The position numbers were made by a program, and so were the translations under genes. The notes beneath the pieces were generated by a model. The model was not told the origin of the DNA. It made no database searches and saw only the letters and a program-made list of their open reading frames with translations. Shown one piece after another: positions 25,182 to 33,835 of a DNA stretch of 64,000 nt. The stretch is from Lachnospiraceae bacterium. Lineage in GTDB: Bacteria; Bacillota; Clostridia; Lachnospirales; Lachnospiraceae. The stretch covers positions 186,001 to 250,000 of the forward strand of contig JAILNS010000015.1 in assembly GCA_024691305.1 (NCBI GenBank), read 5' to 3'. Within the stretch, counting starts at the first letter, position 1. Each line of letters begins with the position of its first letter.

Positions 25182-27331
25182 GATTTAAATACTGCTTTAA
25201 AAAGTCCATATCTTTTATCCTGGTCCTTGTCATGCTTTCAGGCTGCGCTTTTAGTGAAGGCGAAAAAAATGAGAGCCAGATTGAAAATGAAGAAGAACTG
25301 ATCGAGCCCGTCGGAACGGTTTTAAATTATACGACCGCTGAGATACGCGATCTTGCAAAGGTCAGTACATACCAGGGAATAGTATGCCCTAACACCGTTC
25401 AGTATTCTTATGAATCGGACCAGTCTTTCGGTAATTATAATTTTTTGCCGGGAGACAGCGTTTTGACAGGCGATGTCCTTTTTTACGGTTCTATAGGAGA
25501 TATAGATGATTCGATAGATGAGATCGAAGAATCCAATGTCACACTGCTTACCGGATATAACGATTATGAAGCAGATTACATGATCGATGTTGCCAAGGCC
25601 AGGACCAAAGAATTTGAAACTGCTTCTGCATACCAGGATCTTCTTAAATATGCACCTGCAGAAGATTCTTCAGGTTACATCGGCTGGGCAAAAGGAGCCA
25701 TGCCGGCTGAGTCTGCATATAAATCCGCCAAAATGGCAAGAGAGAAACTTGAAGCCGAATATCTTGAGAAAACACAGTTATTCGAAATGGAGTATGAGTA
25801 TAACACTACACGTATATCCAGACTTGAAGAAGAAAAAGCAAAGGGCGGAGTGGAATCGACAATAGACGGAGTAGTGGTCGCTACCAATTATTATATGTCC
25901 GGAGACAGTATACCCATGGGTTCTGATATCATTGCCGTGGGTGATCCCAACGATAAGGAGATAATCTGTGATTATATAAGTAAATCCGTGATCAATAAGG
26001 CGGCTGAAGTATATGCGCTCATCGACGGAGAAAAGGTCGATGTTGTATATGAAAATATGGATCCCGAAGAATACAGACGGCTTAAACAAAAGGATGAAGA
26101 TGTATATACTACGTTTAAGATTCCTGATCAGAGCGGAAGCATCGCTTTTGGAAAATACGCGGTGATCGTTGTTGTTGAATCCCTTACATTAAATGCACTT
26201 TGTGTACCCAAAGATGCAGTAAACAAAGACGATACCGGAACTTATGTATATCTGTATGAAAACGGTGACAGTGTATATACGCCGGTCACGGTCGGAGAAT
26301 CGGATAACGGTTTTTGTGAGATAAAGTCAGGCCTTAAAGAAGGCGATAAGGTTGTATATGATGCGGATTATGATCTTGGATCAAACTCTGACACCGTAAA
26401 AAGCGGAAGTGTAAGCACTGATTTTAGTGCATACGGATATCTGATGTATCCGAAAGCGGAGTGGATGTATAATCCTGCCAAAAACGGAGTATGCTACTTA
26501 AACGAACTGTGTGTTGAAAGATTTGAGCAGATCGAGGAAGGACAAACTTTAGCCAAGGTAGAAGTGGTTACCGATTCCATAGAAACGGACAGGATAAATC
26601 GTAAGATCCAAAGACAGAACGAACGTATAGCCGACCTTAACGAAAAGCGTAAGACAACTTATGACAAGGATGCTTTGGAAACCATTGACCGGGCCATAAG
26701 AAACAGAAACAGAACCCTGGAAGAACTAAATAAGCAGCTTGAAAAGTTAAATAAATATTCCGGTATAGTTGAGATAAAAGCTCCGTACAGCGGAATAGTT
26801 ACCGATATAACGGAAACCAAACCCGGTGAGATCATAAATTATAAAGATAATATTCTAAGGATAGCTCCCGATGATTCCTGTTATATCTTAGTCGAAGATA
26901 AAAACAGTGTTTTGTCCTACGGTGATGAATGTACAGTTTCCGTAACAGTTCAAAGTGAAAAATACGAGACTGAAGGAACCATTGTAAGTCTTAATCCGTG
27001 CGGCCTTACAGGTGCTTTAAAAACAGAATATGCACTTGCCAAGATCCCGCTTGAAGCCATGTCTCTTTTGACAGACAGCGGTTCCGACAACGCAAATGGG
27101 TACTGGGCAAGGATCAGGCTTAACGTTTCCTGCGTTGCAAGAAGTATGGAAAATGTCCTTCTTATTCCCAAGAATGCGGTTGTTAAGATAGGAAACAATA
27201 CTTATGTTCAGGTAAAAAATGATGATGGTACTTCCAAACTTGTCAGTTTTGTAGCAGGTGGAAGCGATAATGCCAATTACTGGGTGGCTTATGGCGATAT
27301 TTCGGAGGGTATGACTATATGCTGGGGATAA
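25178..27331 (+). CDS. Tandem double adaptor lipoprotein (two HlyD/MacA-like modules)
   Basis: The 717 residues are twice the length of a normal adaptor. Lipobox MLSGCAFSE puts the lipidated Cys at about residue 23. Module 1 spans about residues 45-405, with TIDGVVVATNYYMSGDSIP, SLTLNALCVPKDAVNKDDTG and IKSGLKEGDKVVYD. Module 2 spans about 415-717, with a Lys/Arg/Glu-rich helical hairpin (RINRKIQRQNERIADLNEKR), EIKAPYSGIVTDITETKPGE and VLLIPKNAVVKIGNNTYVQV. The ATG overlaps the upstream stop (ATGA), and the permease ATG lies within its own last codons. With the single adaptor next door, the system would supply three adaptor modules per set, which is unusual. Confidence 0.8.
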   Translation: MRFKYCFKKSISFILVLVMLSGCAFSEGEKNESQIENEEELIEPVGTVLNYTTAEIRDLAKVSTYQGIVCPNTVQYSYESDQSFGNYNFLPGDSVLTGDVLFYGSIGDIDDSIDEIEESNVTLLTGYNDYEADYMIDVAKARTKEFETASAYQDLLKYAPAEDSSGYIGWAKGAMPAESAYKSAKMAREKLEAEYLEKTQLFEMEYEYNTTRISRLEEEKAKGGVESTIDGVVVATNYYMSGDSIPMGSDIIAVGDPNDKEIICDYISKSVINKAAEVYALIDGEKVDVVYENMDPEEYRRLKQKDEDVYTTFKIPDQSGSIAFGKYAVIVVVESLTLNALCVPKDAVNKDDTGTYVYLYENGDSVYTPVTVGESDNGFCEIKSGLKEGDKVVYDADYDLGSNSDTVKSGSVSTDFSAYGYLMYPKAEWMYNPAKNGVCYLNELCVERFEQIEEGQTLAKVEVVTDSIETDRINRKIQRQNERIADLNEKRKTTYDKDALETIDRAIRNRNRTLEELNKQLEKLNKYSGIVEIKAPYSGIVTDITETKPGEIINYKDNILRIAPDDSCYILVEDKNSVLSYGDECTVSVTVQSEKYETEGTIVSLNPCGLTGALKTEYALAKIPLEAMSLLTDSGSDNANGYWARIRLNVSCVARSMENVLLIPKNAVVKIGNNTYVQVKNDDGTSKLVSFVAGGSDNANYWVAYGDISEGMTICWG

Positions 27332-30117
27332 TGCTTTCCAAAATGTGGCAAAAAAAGTGGATGAATTTAAGTCTGCTCATAGGATGTATCCTGCTTATAG
27401 CTACAGCCGTCAGTTTCCCTCTGTATCAGAAAGCCGCTTATGACAGAATGCTCCAGGACGAATTTTCAAATTCCTTATCGGAATCCGGAAACTGGCCTAT
27501 GGTCATGTTAATGACAGCCAACTGTCAAAAAGATAAGAAAAATACGATCGGCAGAATGGAAGATTATACGTCCGAGATTTATGATCTTTTGGACGTTCAG
27601 GAATATGAAACCGTGTCATATTATTCCATATTCAGATCTGCCGTAACGTCTACGATAAAGCGTGATGATGCCGAAGATATGACACTTTCTTTAAGCGCCA
27701 TGTCAGATCTTGATGAGCATGCCAAACTGATCGCAGGTGAATTTTATTCGGAATCAGGTGTTAACGAAGACGGAGTCATAGAGGTCATTATCCCTCAGGC
27801 TACTCTTACTCAAAAGGGGCTTTTACTTGGTGAGGAGCTCACCTTTGATAAGATCACCGCTGCAGACGGTTCACCCCTGACTATCAAGATAGTAGGCGTT
27901 TATACCGGAGAAAAGACAGAAGATTTCTATTTTCAGGAAAATCCGGAAAAGATGTTTGATATCTGTATGATGCAGCCGGACCTTTTTAAACAGATGTTTA
28001 CCGGTGATAATTCGGCTTATTATAACATTGTCGTTACGTTTTATGATCTGTTTGATTATGAAACCGTTACTGCTTCACAGGTAGATCATATCAATGATGC
28101 AACCGAATATATCTGTGATGAAAGTTCGTTTAAGAAAGTCATTAAGGATCCGGATTATAAGAGCCTCCTTGAGAAATATGAGCTTAAAAAGACCAGGATA
28201 ACCACCACTTTAATGATACTTCAGATACCGGTCATAGTTTTACTGGCAGCATTTTTGCTTATGATCTCGGGACAGATGTATGAAATGGAAAGGAATGAGA
28301 TATCGGTCATAAAGAGCCGTGGAAGTTCGAGAGGCCAGATACTTCTTTTATATATATATCAGGGACTTTTCCTTACCCTTATCGGTGCTCTTGTCGGGAT
28401 ACCTTTAGGATCTGTCTTTGCAAGGTTTTTGGGCTCTACAAGGAATTTCCTGGAGTTTGACTTAAGCGAATCCCTGAATATAACATATACCGTTGAAACC
28501 TTTATTTATGCTCTGATCGCAATGACGGTCACTCTTATCTGTATATCAGTGCCCGCCATAAAGCACAGCAGGGTTTCAATTGTTAATCTAAAGCAGCAAA
28601 AAGCCATAAAGAAAAAGAGTTTATGGGAAAAACTGTTTGTCGATATCATTCTTATCGGGATTTCCGTATACGGATTTTATAATTACAGGAGAAATGCGGG
28701 TGCGATATCTGAAACCGTTTTGTCGGGTGAGAGTCTGGATCCTCTTTTGTATATCAGTTCTTCTTTGTTCATTGTCGGAATGGGATTGTTTTTCCTGCGT
28801 ATACAGCCTTATATTGTCAGGCTGATATATTTTATCCTTAAAAAGATATGCGGTCCTGCCGGATATATATCTTTTATGGAAAACATCAAAAACGGACGCA
28901 AAATGCAGCTTATCATGCTTTTCCTTATAATGACCATTTCGCTTGGAATGTTTCATGCCACTGTTGCAAGGACTATTTTGGAAAATGCTTCGGCCAATAC
29001 GGATTATTTAGACGGGGCCGATGTTGTGATCAAGGAATTTTGGCAGATGATGGTAGATGAAAACGGTACATCTACCGGTGTCTATATAGAACCCGACTCG
29101 TCCAAGTATATGAAAATGGACTTTGCAAACAGTTTTACCAAGGTCTACAACGACGACAAAGCCTATATAAGACAGGGAAGAAATGAAAGAATGATGACCA
29201 CTGTCATGGCTGTACATACCAAAGAGTTCGGAGAGATGACCAGGCTTTCTTCGGATTTAAACGATAAGTCATATCATGAACTTTTAAACGATCTTGCAAA
29301 GGTTGAAAACGGAGTTCTTCTTTCCAGGAATTTTGAAACCGTACAGGGAATAAAGACCGGCGAAATGATCGGATATTATACCGGCGACGGGAAGTCGATG
29401 GACGGAAAAGTTGTTGGGTTTGTTGATTACTTTCCGTCATACAGACCCACTGTTACCGTTATAAATCCGGACGGTACGGCAGATACACAGGATAATTATC
29501 TTATCGTCACTCATTTTGCCTATCTTAAAAAGAGCATAGGTGTTAAACCCTATGAAATATGGATATCCGTTAAAGAGGATTCTACGCCTGATGATGTCTA
29601 TAATTTTATAGAAAGCAATAAGATCCGGGTGACCAAATATCTAAATAAGGCCGATGACATGGAAAAAACCATGACGGATCCTCTTTTACAGGGAACAAAC
29701 GGTGTCCTGACCATGGGATTTGCGGTCACGATAATCTTATGTGCCGTAGGCTATCTGATCTATTGGATATTGTCGATCAAGGACAGGGAGCTGATATTCG
29801 GCGTTTTAAGAGCTTGCGGTTTTCATAAAATCGAGATCGCTAAAATGCTGATAAATGAACAGATCTTTACCGGAGTCTTTTCCGTATTTGCAGGGATCGG
29901 GATAGGAAAACTTACATCCGATATGTTTGTTCCTCTTTTACAGGCTTCATATGCCACATCGGATCAGGTATTACCGATGCGTCTTATCACAAAGGCATCC
30001 GATATGTACAGGCTGTACGGAATAGTTGCTTCCGTAATGATCATATGTATATTTATTCTGATCTTCCTGCTGTTTAGAATGAATGTTACGGGAGCTCTTA
30101 AACTTGGAGAAGAATAA
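27319..30117 (+). CDS. Large FtsX/MacB-type ABC exporter permease
   Basis: Integral membrane permease of a type VII (MacB/FtsX-like) ABC system. The 932 residues hold an N-terminal transmembrane helix (about 15-36), an extracellular domain, a first core with 'ERNEISVIKSRGSSRGQILL' (around 325-345) and several helices. A second extracellular domain (about 570-790) is followed by a second core with DRELIFGVLRACGFHKIEIA (around 822-841) and terminal helices. Such double-FtsX proteins of about 900 residues work with a separate ATPase. GGAGGG lies 9 bases before the ATG at 27319. No ATPase domain is fused, and two ATPase genes follow directly. Confidence 0.87.
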   Translation: MLGIMLSKMWQKKWMNLSLLIGCILLIATAVSFPLYQKAAYDRMLQDEFSNSLSESGNWPMVMLMTANCQKDKKNTIGRMEDYTSEIYDLLDVQEYETVSYYSIFRSAVTSTIKRDDAEDMTLSLSAMSDLDEHAKLIAGEFYSESGVNEDGVIEVIIPQATLTQKGLLLGEELTFDKITAADGSPLTIKIVGVYTGEKTEDFYFQENPEKMFDICMMQPDLFKQMFTGDNSAYYNIVVTFYDLFDYETVTASQVDHINDATEYICDESSFKKVIKDPDYKSLLEKYELKKTRITTTLMILQIPVIVLLAAFLLMISGQMYEMERNEISVIKSRGSSRGQILLLYIYQGLFLTLIGALVGIPLGSVFARFLGSTRNFLEFDLSESLNITYTVETFIYALIAMTVTLICISVPAIKHSRVSIVNLKQQKAIKKKSLWEKLFVDIILIGISVYGFYNYRRNAGAISETVLSGESLDPLLYISSSLFIVGMGLFFLRIQPYIVRLIYFILKKICGPAGYISFMENIKNGRKMQLIMLFLIMTISLGMFHATVARTILENASANTDYLDGADVVIKEFWQMMVDENGTSTGVYIEPDSSKYMKMDFANSFTKVYNDDKAYIRQGRNERMMTTVMAVHTKEFGEMTRLSSDLNDKSYHELLNDLAKVENGVLLSRNFETVQGIKTGEMIGYYTGDGKSMDGKVVGFVDYFPSYRPTVTVINPDGTADTQDNYLIVTHFAYLKKSIGVKPYEIWISVKEDSTPDDVYNFIESNKIRVTKYLNKADDMEKTMTDPLLQGTNGVLTMGFAVTIILCAVGYLIYWILSIKDRELIFGVLRACGFHKIEIAKMLINEQIFTGVFSVFAGIGIGKLTSDMFVPLLQASYATSDQVLPMRLITKASDMYRLYGIVASVMIICIFILIFLLFRMNVTGALKLGEE

Positions 30118-30132
30118 TTTAAGAGGGTATAT

Positions 30133-30822
30133 ATGGATCAGGAGATCATGATCAAAACAAAAGGAATAAAAAGGGCTTTTGATACACCTGCCGGTAAGTT
30201 CTGGGCCCTTAAGGGAATAGATGTAAGTATCCCTAAGGGAAAGTTTGTTATCTTAAGAGGAAGATCGGGCTCAGGAAAAACCACACTTATGAATATCTTA
30301 AGTTCGCTGGATGATCCTACGGAAGGAGAAGTATATATTGACGGGGTAAGCCTAAAGGAACTTTCTGAAAAGGAAAGGGAAAATCTAAGGCGTACCAAAA
30401 TGGGCTTTGTATTTCAGTCCGTATCGCTTCTCCCAAGCCTTAATGCATTTCAAAATGTTGAATTTTCCATGAGAATGGCAGGCCTTAAGATAAACCGTGA
30501 CAGTGATAAGAGAGTTACGGATTGCTTAAAACTCGTAGGACTCGGAAACAGGATGAATCATATGAGTGCTGAAATGTCGGGCGGTGAACAACAGCGTGTT
30601 GCGATAGCCAGGGCTTTTGCACATAAACCGGGAATCATTTTTGCGGATGAACCTACTGCTGAACTGGATTCTGCAATGGCTGCCAAGGTGACCGAGATAT
30701 TTAAGGAAATGACACGTAAAGAGGGGATCACGGTACTGATGACCACACATGATGTTGGACTGATGGGCGCAGCCGATATGATAATCGAACTGGATAACGG
30801 TGAAAGGAAATATGATGGCTGA
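30133..30822 (+). CDS. ABC exporter ATPase 1 (MacB/LolD type)
   Basis: Cytoplasmic ATPase of 229 residues that would power the adjacent permease. Walker A GRSGSGKTT (about residues 42-50), Q-loop VFQSVSLLPSLN, signature MSGGEQQR, Walker B IIFADEPTAELDS and switch histidine TTHD are all intact. The pattern belongs to the exporter ATPases (LolD/MacB/FtsE), not to sugar importers, so it is unlikely to serve the importers upstream. It lies 15 bases after the permease and overlaps the second ATPase by 8 bases. Confidence 0.94.
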   Translation: MDQEIMIKTKGIKRAFDTPAGKFWALKGIDVSIPKGKFVILRGRSGSGKTTLMNILSSLDDPTEGEVYIDGVSLKELSEKERENLRRTKMGFVFQSVSLLPSLNAFQNVEFSMRMAGLKINRDSDKRVTDCLKLVGLGNRMNHMSAEMSGGEQQRVAIARAFAHKPGIIFADEPTAELDSAMAAKVTEIFKEMTRKEGITVLMTTHDVGLMGAADMIIELDNGERKYDG

Positions 30823-31738
30823 AAACAATACCGGTACAATTTCAGATAAACAGCCTGAGAATAACGAAGTTATGGTACAGGCTGACGGCCTCGTCAAGAT
30901 ATACAAGACTAAGGAGACAGAAGTTCTTGCCCTTCAGGGACTTGATCTTACTGTAAACAGGGGGGAACTGACAGCGCTTATAGGAAACAGCGGATCGGGT
31001 AAATCGACCTTTTTAAATATGATCGGCGGTCTGGACAGGCCAAGTGCCGGTTCATTAAAGGTGGATGGCAAGAATCTTTTTACGATGACGGAGAAGGAAC
31101 TTGTCTTATATAAACGTGATACCGTAGGTTTTGTATGGCAAAACAACGGAAGGAATATGCTTCCTTATCTTACGGCTATCGAAAATATTATGCTCCCGAT
31201 GAATCTTGGAAATGTCAAAAACAAAAAGGACAAGGCATACGAACTTCTTGATATGGTAGGACTTTCAGCCAAGAAACACAGCAAAATGAATATGTTATCG
31301 GGCGGTGAACAGCAAAGGATAGCTATCGCTATAGCTCTGGCCAACTCTCCTAAGCTTCTTCTTGCCGACGAGCCGACAGGATCTGTGGATTCCAAAACGG
31401 CTGATTACATATTTGATATCTTTACGGAACTTAACAAAAAAGGACAGACGATCCTTATAGTAACTCACGATACGGCACTTTCAAAGAAAGTTAAGAGAGT
31501 CGTGGCTATCCGTGACGGAAAGATCAGTTCCGAAAGAGTTTTAAAAGAACAATATGCCGACAGGGTCAGGGAAAGCAGTATAGACTGGCGGTCTGAAGAT
31601 ACACAGGATGAATATGCCGTCCTCGATAAGGCAAACAGACTGCAGATACCGTCTGAATTCATAGATGAAATGGGTCTTTCGGACAACAAGGTAAGGATTG
31701 AATATAAAGACGATAAGATCCTGATCAGTAAACCGTAG
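30815..31738 (+). CDS. ABC exporter ATPase 2 with AbrB-like C-terminal tail
   Basis: The 307 residues contain a complete ATPase: GNSGSGKST, VWQNNGRNMLPYLT as Q-loop, LSGGEQQR, LLLADEPTGSVDS and VTHD. After residue 255 an extra segment appears, YAVLDKANRLQIPSEFIDEM, then GLSDNKVRIEYKDDKILI. This resembles a single AbrB/SpoVT swapped-hairpin strand set. I recall a similar tail in some actinobacterial exporter ATPases, so it may be a conserved subclass; it could mediate dimerisation or binding to a regulator. The start at 30815 is preferred because AAAGGA lies 6 bases upstream; GTG at 30800 and ATG at 30812 are alternatives. It may pair with ATPase 1 as a heterodimer. Confidence 0.92.
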   Translation: MAENNTGTISDKQPENNEVMVQADGLVKIYKTKETEVLALQGLDLTVNRGELTALIGNSGSGKSTFLNMIGGLDRPSAGSLKVDGKNLFTMTEKELVLYKRDTVGFVWQNNGRNMLPYLTAIENIMLPMNLGNVKNKKDKAYELLDMVGLSAKKHSKMNMLSGGEQQRIAIAIALANSPKLLLADEPTGSVDSKTADYIFDIFTELNKKGQTILIVTHDTALSKKVKRVVAIRDGKISSERVLKEQYADRVRESSIDWRSEDTQDEYAVLDKANRLQIPSEFIDEMGLSDNKVRIEYKDDKILISKP

Positions 31739-31767
31739 ATTGTCAAATGAGAGGAAATGGGGTAAAT

Positions 31768-33777
31768 ATGGAAAAAAACAAGATCTATTATGTTGATGCT
31801 GCTTCTTCAAAAGACGGAGACGGCAGTAAAGAGATGCCGTTTAAACGTATTAATGATGCTGCAAGGATAGCAGAACCGGGCGATGAGATTGTTGTCGCTC
31901 CCGGTGTTTACAGAGAATATGTATGTCCTAAATTCGGCGGGACCAAAGATAAGCCTGTAGTATACAGGTCGCAAAAGCCTCTTGGAGCCGTGATCACAGG
32001 TTCTGAAGAGGTTAAGGACTGGAAAAAATATAAGGGGAATGTATATATAAAAAGAATCGATAACGGAGTATTCGGCTCTTACAACCCTTATATCACGGAA
32101 GTATACGGAGACTGGTACTTTGCGCCTACAATAAGGCATACCGGTGCTGTCGTATTTAATGACATTATGATGTATGAGACCGCAACTTTGGATGAATGTA
32201 TCAAAGGAGAAGCGGATATTTATGCATGGAACAGTGAAGAATCAAAGTTAAAGTGGTATACCGAACAGGATAAGGCTTCGAATGAAAGTATAATTTATGC
32301 CAATTTCGGTGGGAAGGATCCCAATAAAGAAAACGTTGAGATATTAGTCAGAAGAAATTGTTTTATGCCCGCAAGAAACGGAGTTGGGTATATCACTGTG
32401 AGCGGATTTGAAATAAAGAATGCTGCTACTACCTGGGCTCCGCCTGCTGCATACCAAGACGGTATGATAGGCCCACATTGGTCCAAAGGCTGGATCATAG
32501 AAGACTGTGAGATTTACAACAGCCGATGCTGCGGTATATCTCTCGGAAAATACCGTGACGCCGAGAATGATATGTATTTTACATATAAGAGGGTCAAGAG
32601 TCCTACGCAAATGGAGCGGGATGCGGTCTGCAGGGGACAATATCATGGCTGGACCAAGGAAAATATAGGTCATCATATTATCAGGAGATGCCATATCCAT
32701 CATTGCGAGCAGACAGGTATCGTGGGCAGGATGGGCGGAGTCTTTTCAACCATAGAAGACTGTCATATTCATCATATCTGTAATTCATCGCAGCTTGGCG
32801 GTGCTGAAACTGCAGGTATCAAGCTTCATGCGGCAATAGATGTAACGATAAGAAGAAATCATATCCATGACAGCATAATCGGGATATGGCTTGACTGGGA
32901 GGCTCAGGGAGCCAGGATAACCAAGAATATCCTGCACGATAACATGAGACCCGATGGAGTTGTAGGCGGGCCGGGCGCAATGTTTAATTCCGATATTTTT
33001 ATCGAAGTCGGACACGGACCTACCCTTATAGATAATAATCTTATCCTGTCCAAACAGTCGATAACCATACCCAGTGAAGGTATAGCCGTTGTACACAATC
33101 TTGTACTTGGCGGATTCGGGCTCATTAATTCAGGTGTTGACAGTATAGTTAACGGTCAGCGTGAACCCAGATATACTCCTTATCATATAAGGCACAGGAC
33201 TGAAGTCGCCGGTTTCATGACTATCCTCCACGGAGATGACAGGATATATAATAATATCTTTGTACAAACGTTTCCTCAGACCGACAAAAAGAAAACTCCG
33301 GCAGATGCGGATTATTGTTTGGCCGGAACCAAGGCATTCGATATCTTCCCCACATATGAAGAATGGCATAAACCGTTCGAGGCAGGAGAACGCCCCGATA
33401 TGGGCGCACTCGGCGAAGCTCATTTTGGACATCTTCCGGTATGGGTCGATGGAAATGCTTATTTTAACGGTGCAAATGTATATAAGAAGGAATCGAATAA
33501 ATTCATAGATAAAAAGAACAAAGTAAAAGTCATTATAGAACGTAAAAAAGACATTTACAGTTTTAAAACAGATCTGTATCAGTATCTTAAAGAGTTTAAG
33601 ACCGGTATCATTACCACGGAAAAACTCGGTCTTGCGTTTGAACCTGAACAAAAATTTGAGAATACAGACGGCACTCCCATAATATTTGACAGCGATCTTA
33701 ATGGCGAGCACAGAGGTATTTCCACCATTCCCGGACCTTTTGCTGATATAGACTCTGTTAATAAGGTACGGGTTTAG
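31768..33777 (+). CDS. GH120 beta-xylosidase
   Basis: Predicted to release xylose from xylo-oligosaccharides. The 669 residues follow the GH120 plan, a right-handed parallel beta-helix with an inserted beta-sandwich. The start IYYVDAASSKDGDGSKEMPF, then YNPYITEVYGDWYFAP, is diagnostic. Asp376 in GIWLDWEAQGARI and Glu413 in IFIEVGHGPTL match the nucleophile and acid/base of characterised GH120 enzymes such as XylC of Thermoanaerobacterium. No signal peptide is present, so it acts in the cytoplasm. The start at 31768 has GGGG 5 bases upstream; ATG at 31747 has none. It lies 29 bases after the exporter ATPase, an odd placement away from the xylanase operon at 3.8-8.4 kb. Confidence 0.87.
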   Translation: MEKNKIYYVDAASSKDGDGSKEMPFKRINDAARIAEPGDEIVVAPGVYREYVCPKFGGTKDKPVVYRSQKPLGAVITGSEEVKDWKKYKGNVYIKRIDNGVFGSYNPYITEVYGDWYFAPTIRHTGAVVFNDIMMYETATLDECIKGEADIYAWNSEESKLKWYTEQDKASNESIIYANFGGKDPNKENVEILVRRNCFMPARNGVGYITVSGFEIKNAATTWAPPAAYQDGMIGPHWSKGWIIEDCEIYNSRCCGISLGKYRDAENDMYFTYKRVKSPTQMERDAVCRGQYHGWTKENIGHHIIRRCHIHHCEQTGIVGRMGGVFSTIEDCHIHHICNSSQLGGAETAGIKLHAAIDVTIRRNHIHDSIIGIWLDWEAQGARITKNILHDNMRPDGVVGGPGAMFNSDIFIEVGHGPTLIDNNLILSKQSITIPSEGIAVVHNLVLGGFGLINSGVDSIVNGQREPRYTPYHIRHRTEVAGFMTILHGDDRIYNNIFVQTFPQTDKKKTPADADYCLAGTKAFDIFPTYEEWHKPFEAGERPDMGALGEAHFGHLPVWVDGNAYFNGANVYKKESNKFIDKKNKVKVIIERKKDIYSFKTDLYQYLKEFKTGIITTEKLGLAFEPEQKFENTDGTPIIFDSDLNGEHRGISTIPGPFADIDSVNKVRV

Positions 33778-33835
33778 GTTATAATAAATAAGATTAGGTT
33801 ATTACGAACATATAAGCCATACGGAGCCGGACTCA

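Noticed and set aside
25178..27331. Fusion by loss of a stop codon between two adaptor genes
   Set aside because: The junction near residue 405-420 is an ordinary linker with no remnant start site or lipobox for module 2, so the protein looks like a true tandem fusion.
30133..31738. ATPases serving the sugar importers at 9.6-23 kb
   Set aside because: The sequence pattern is LolD/MacB-type, they lack the C-terminal regulatory domain of MalK/MsmX, and they directly follow an FtsX-type permease.
33130..33711. 193-codon open frame on the minus strand inside the GH120 gene
   Set aside because: The plus-strand frame carries conserved GH120 sequence throughout, so the opposite frame is a shadow.
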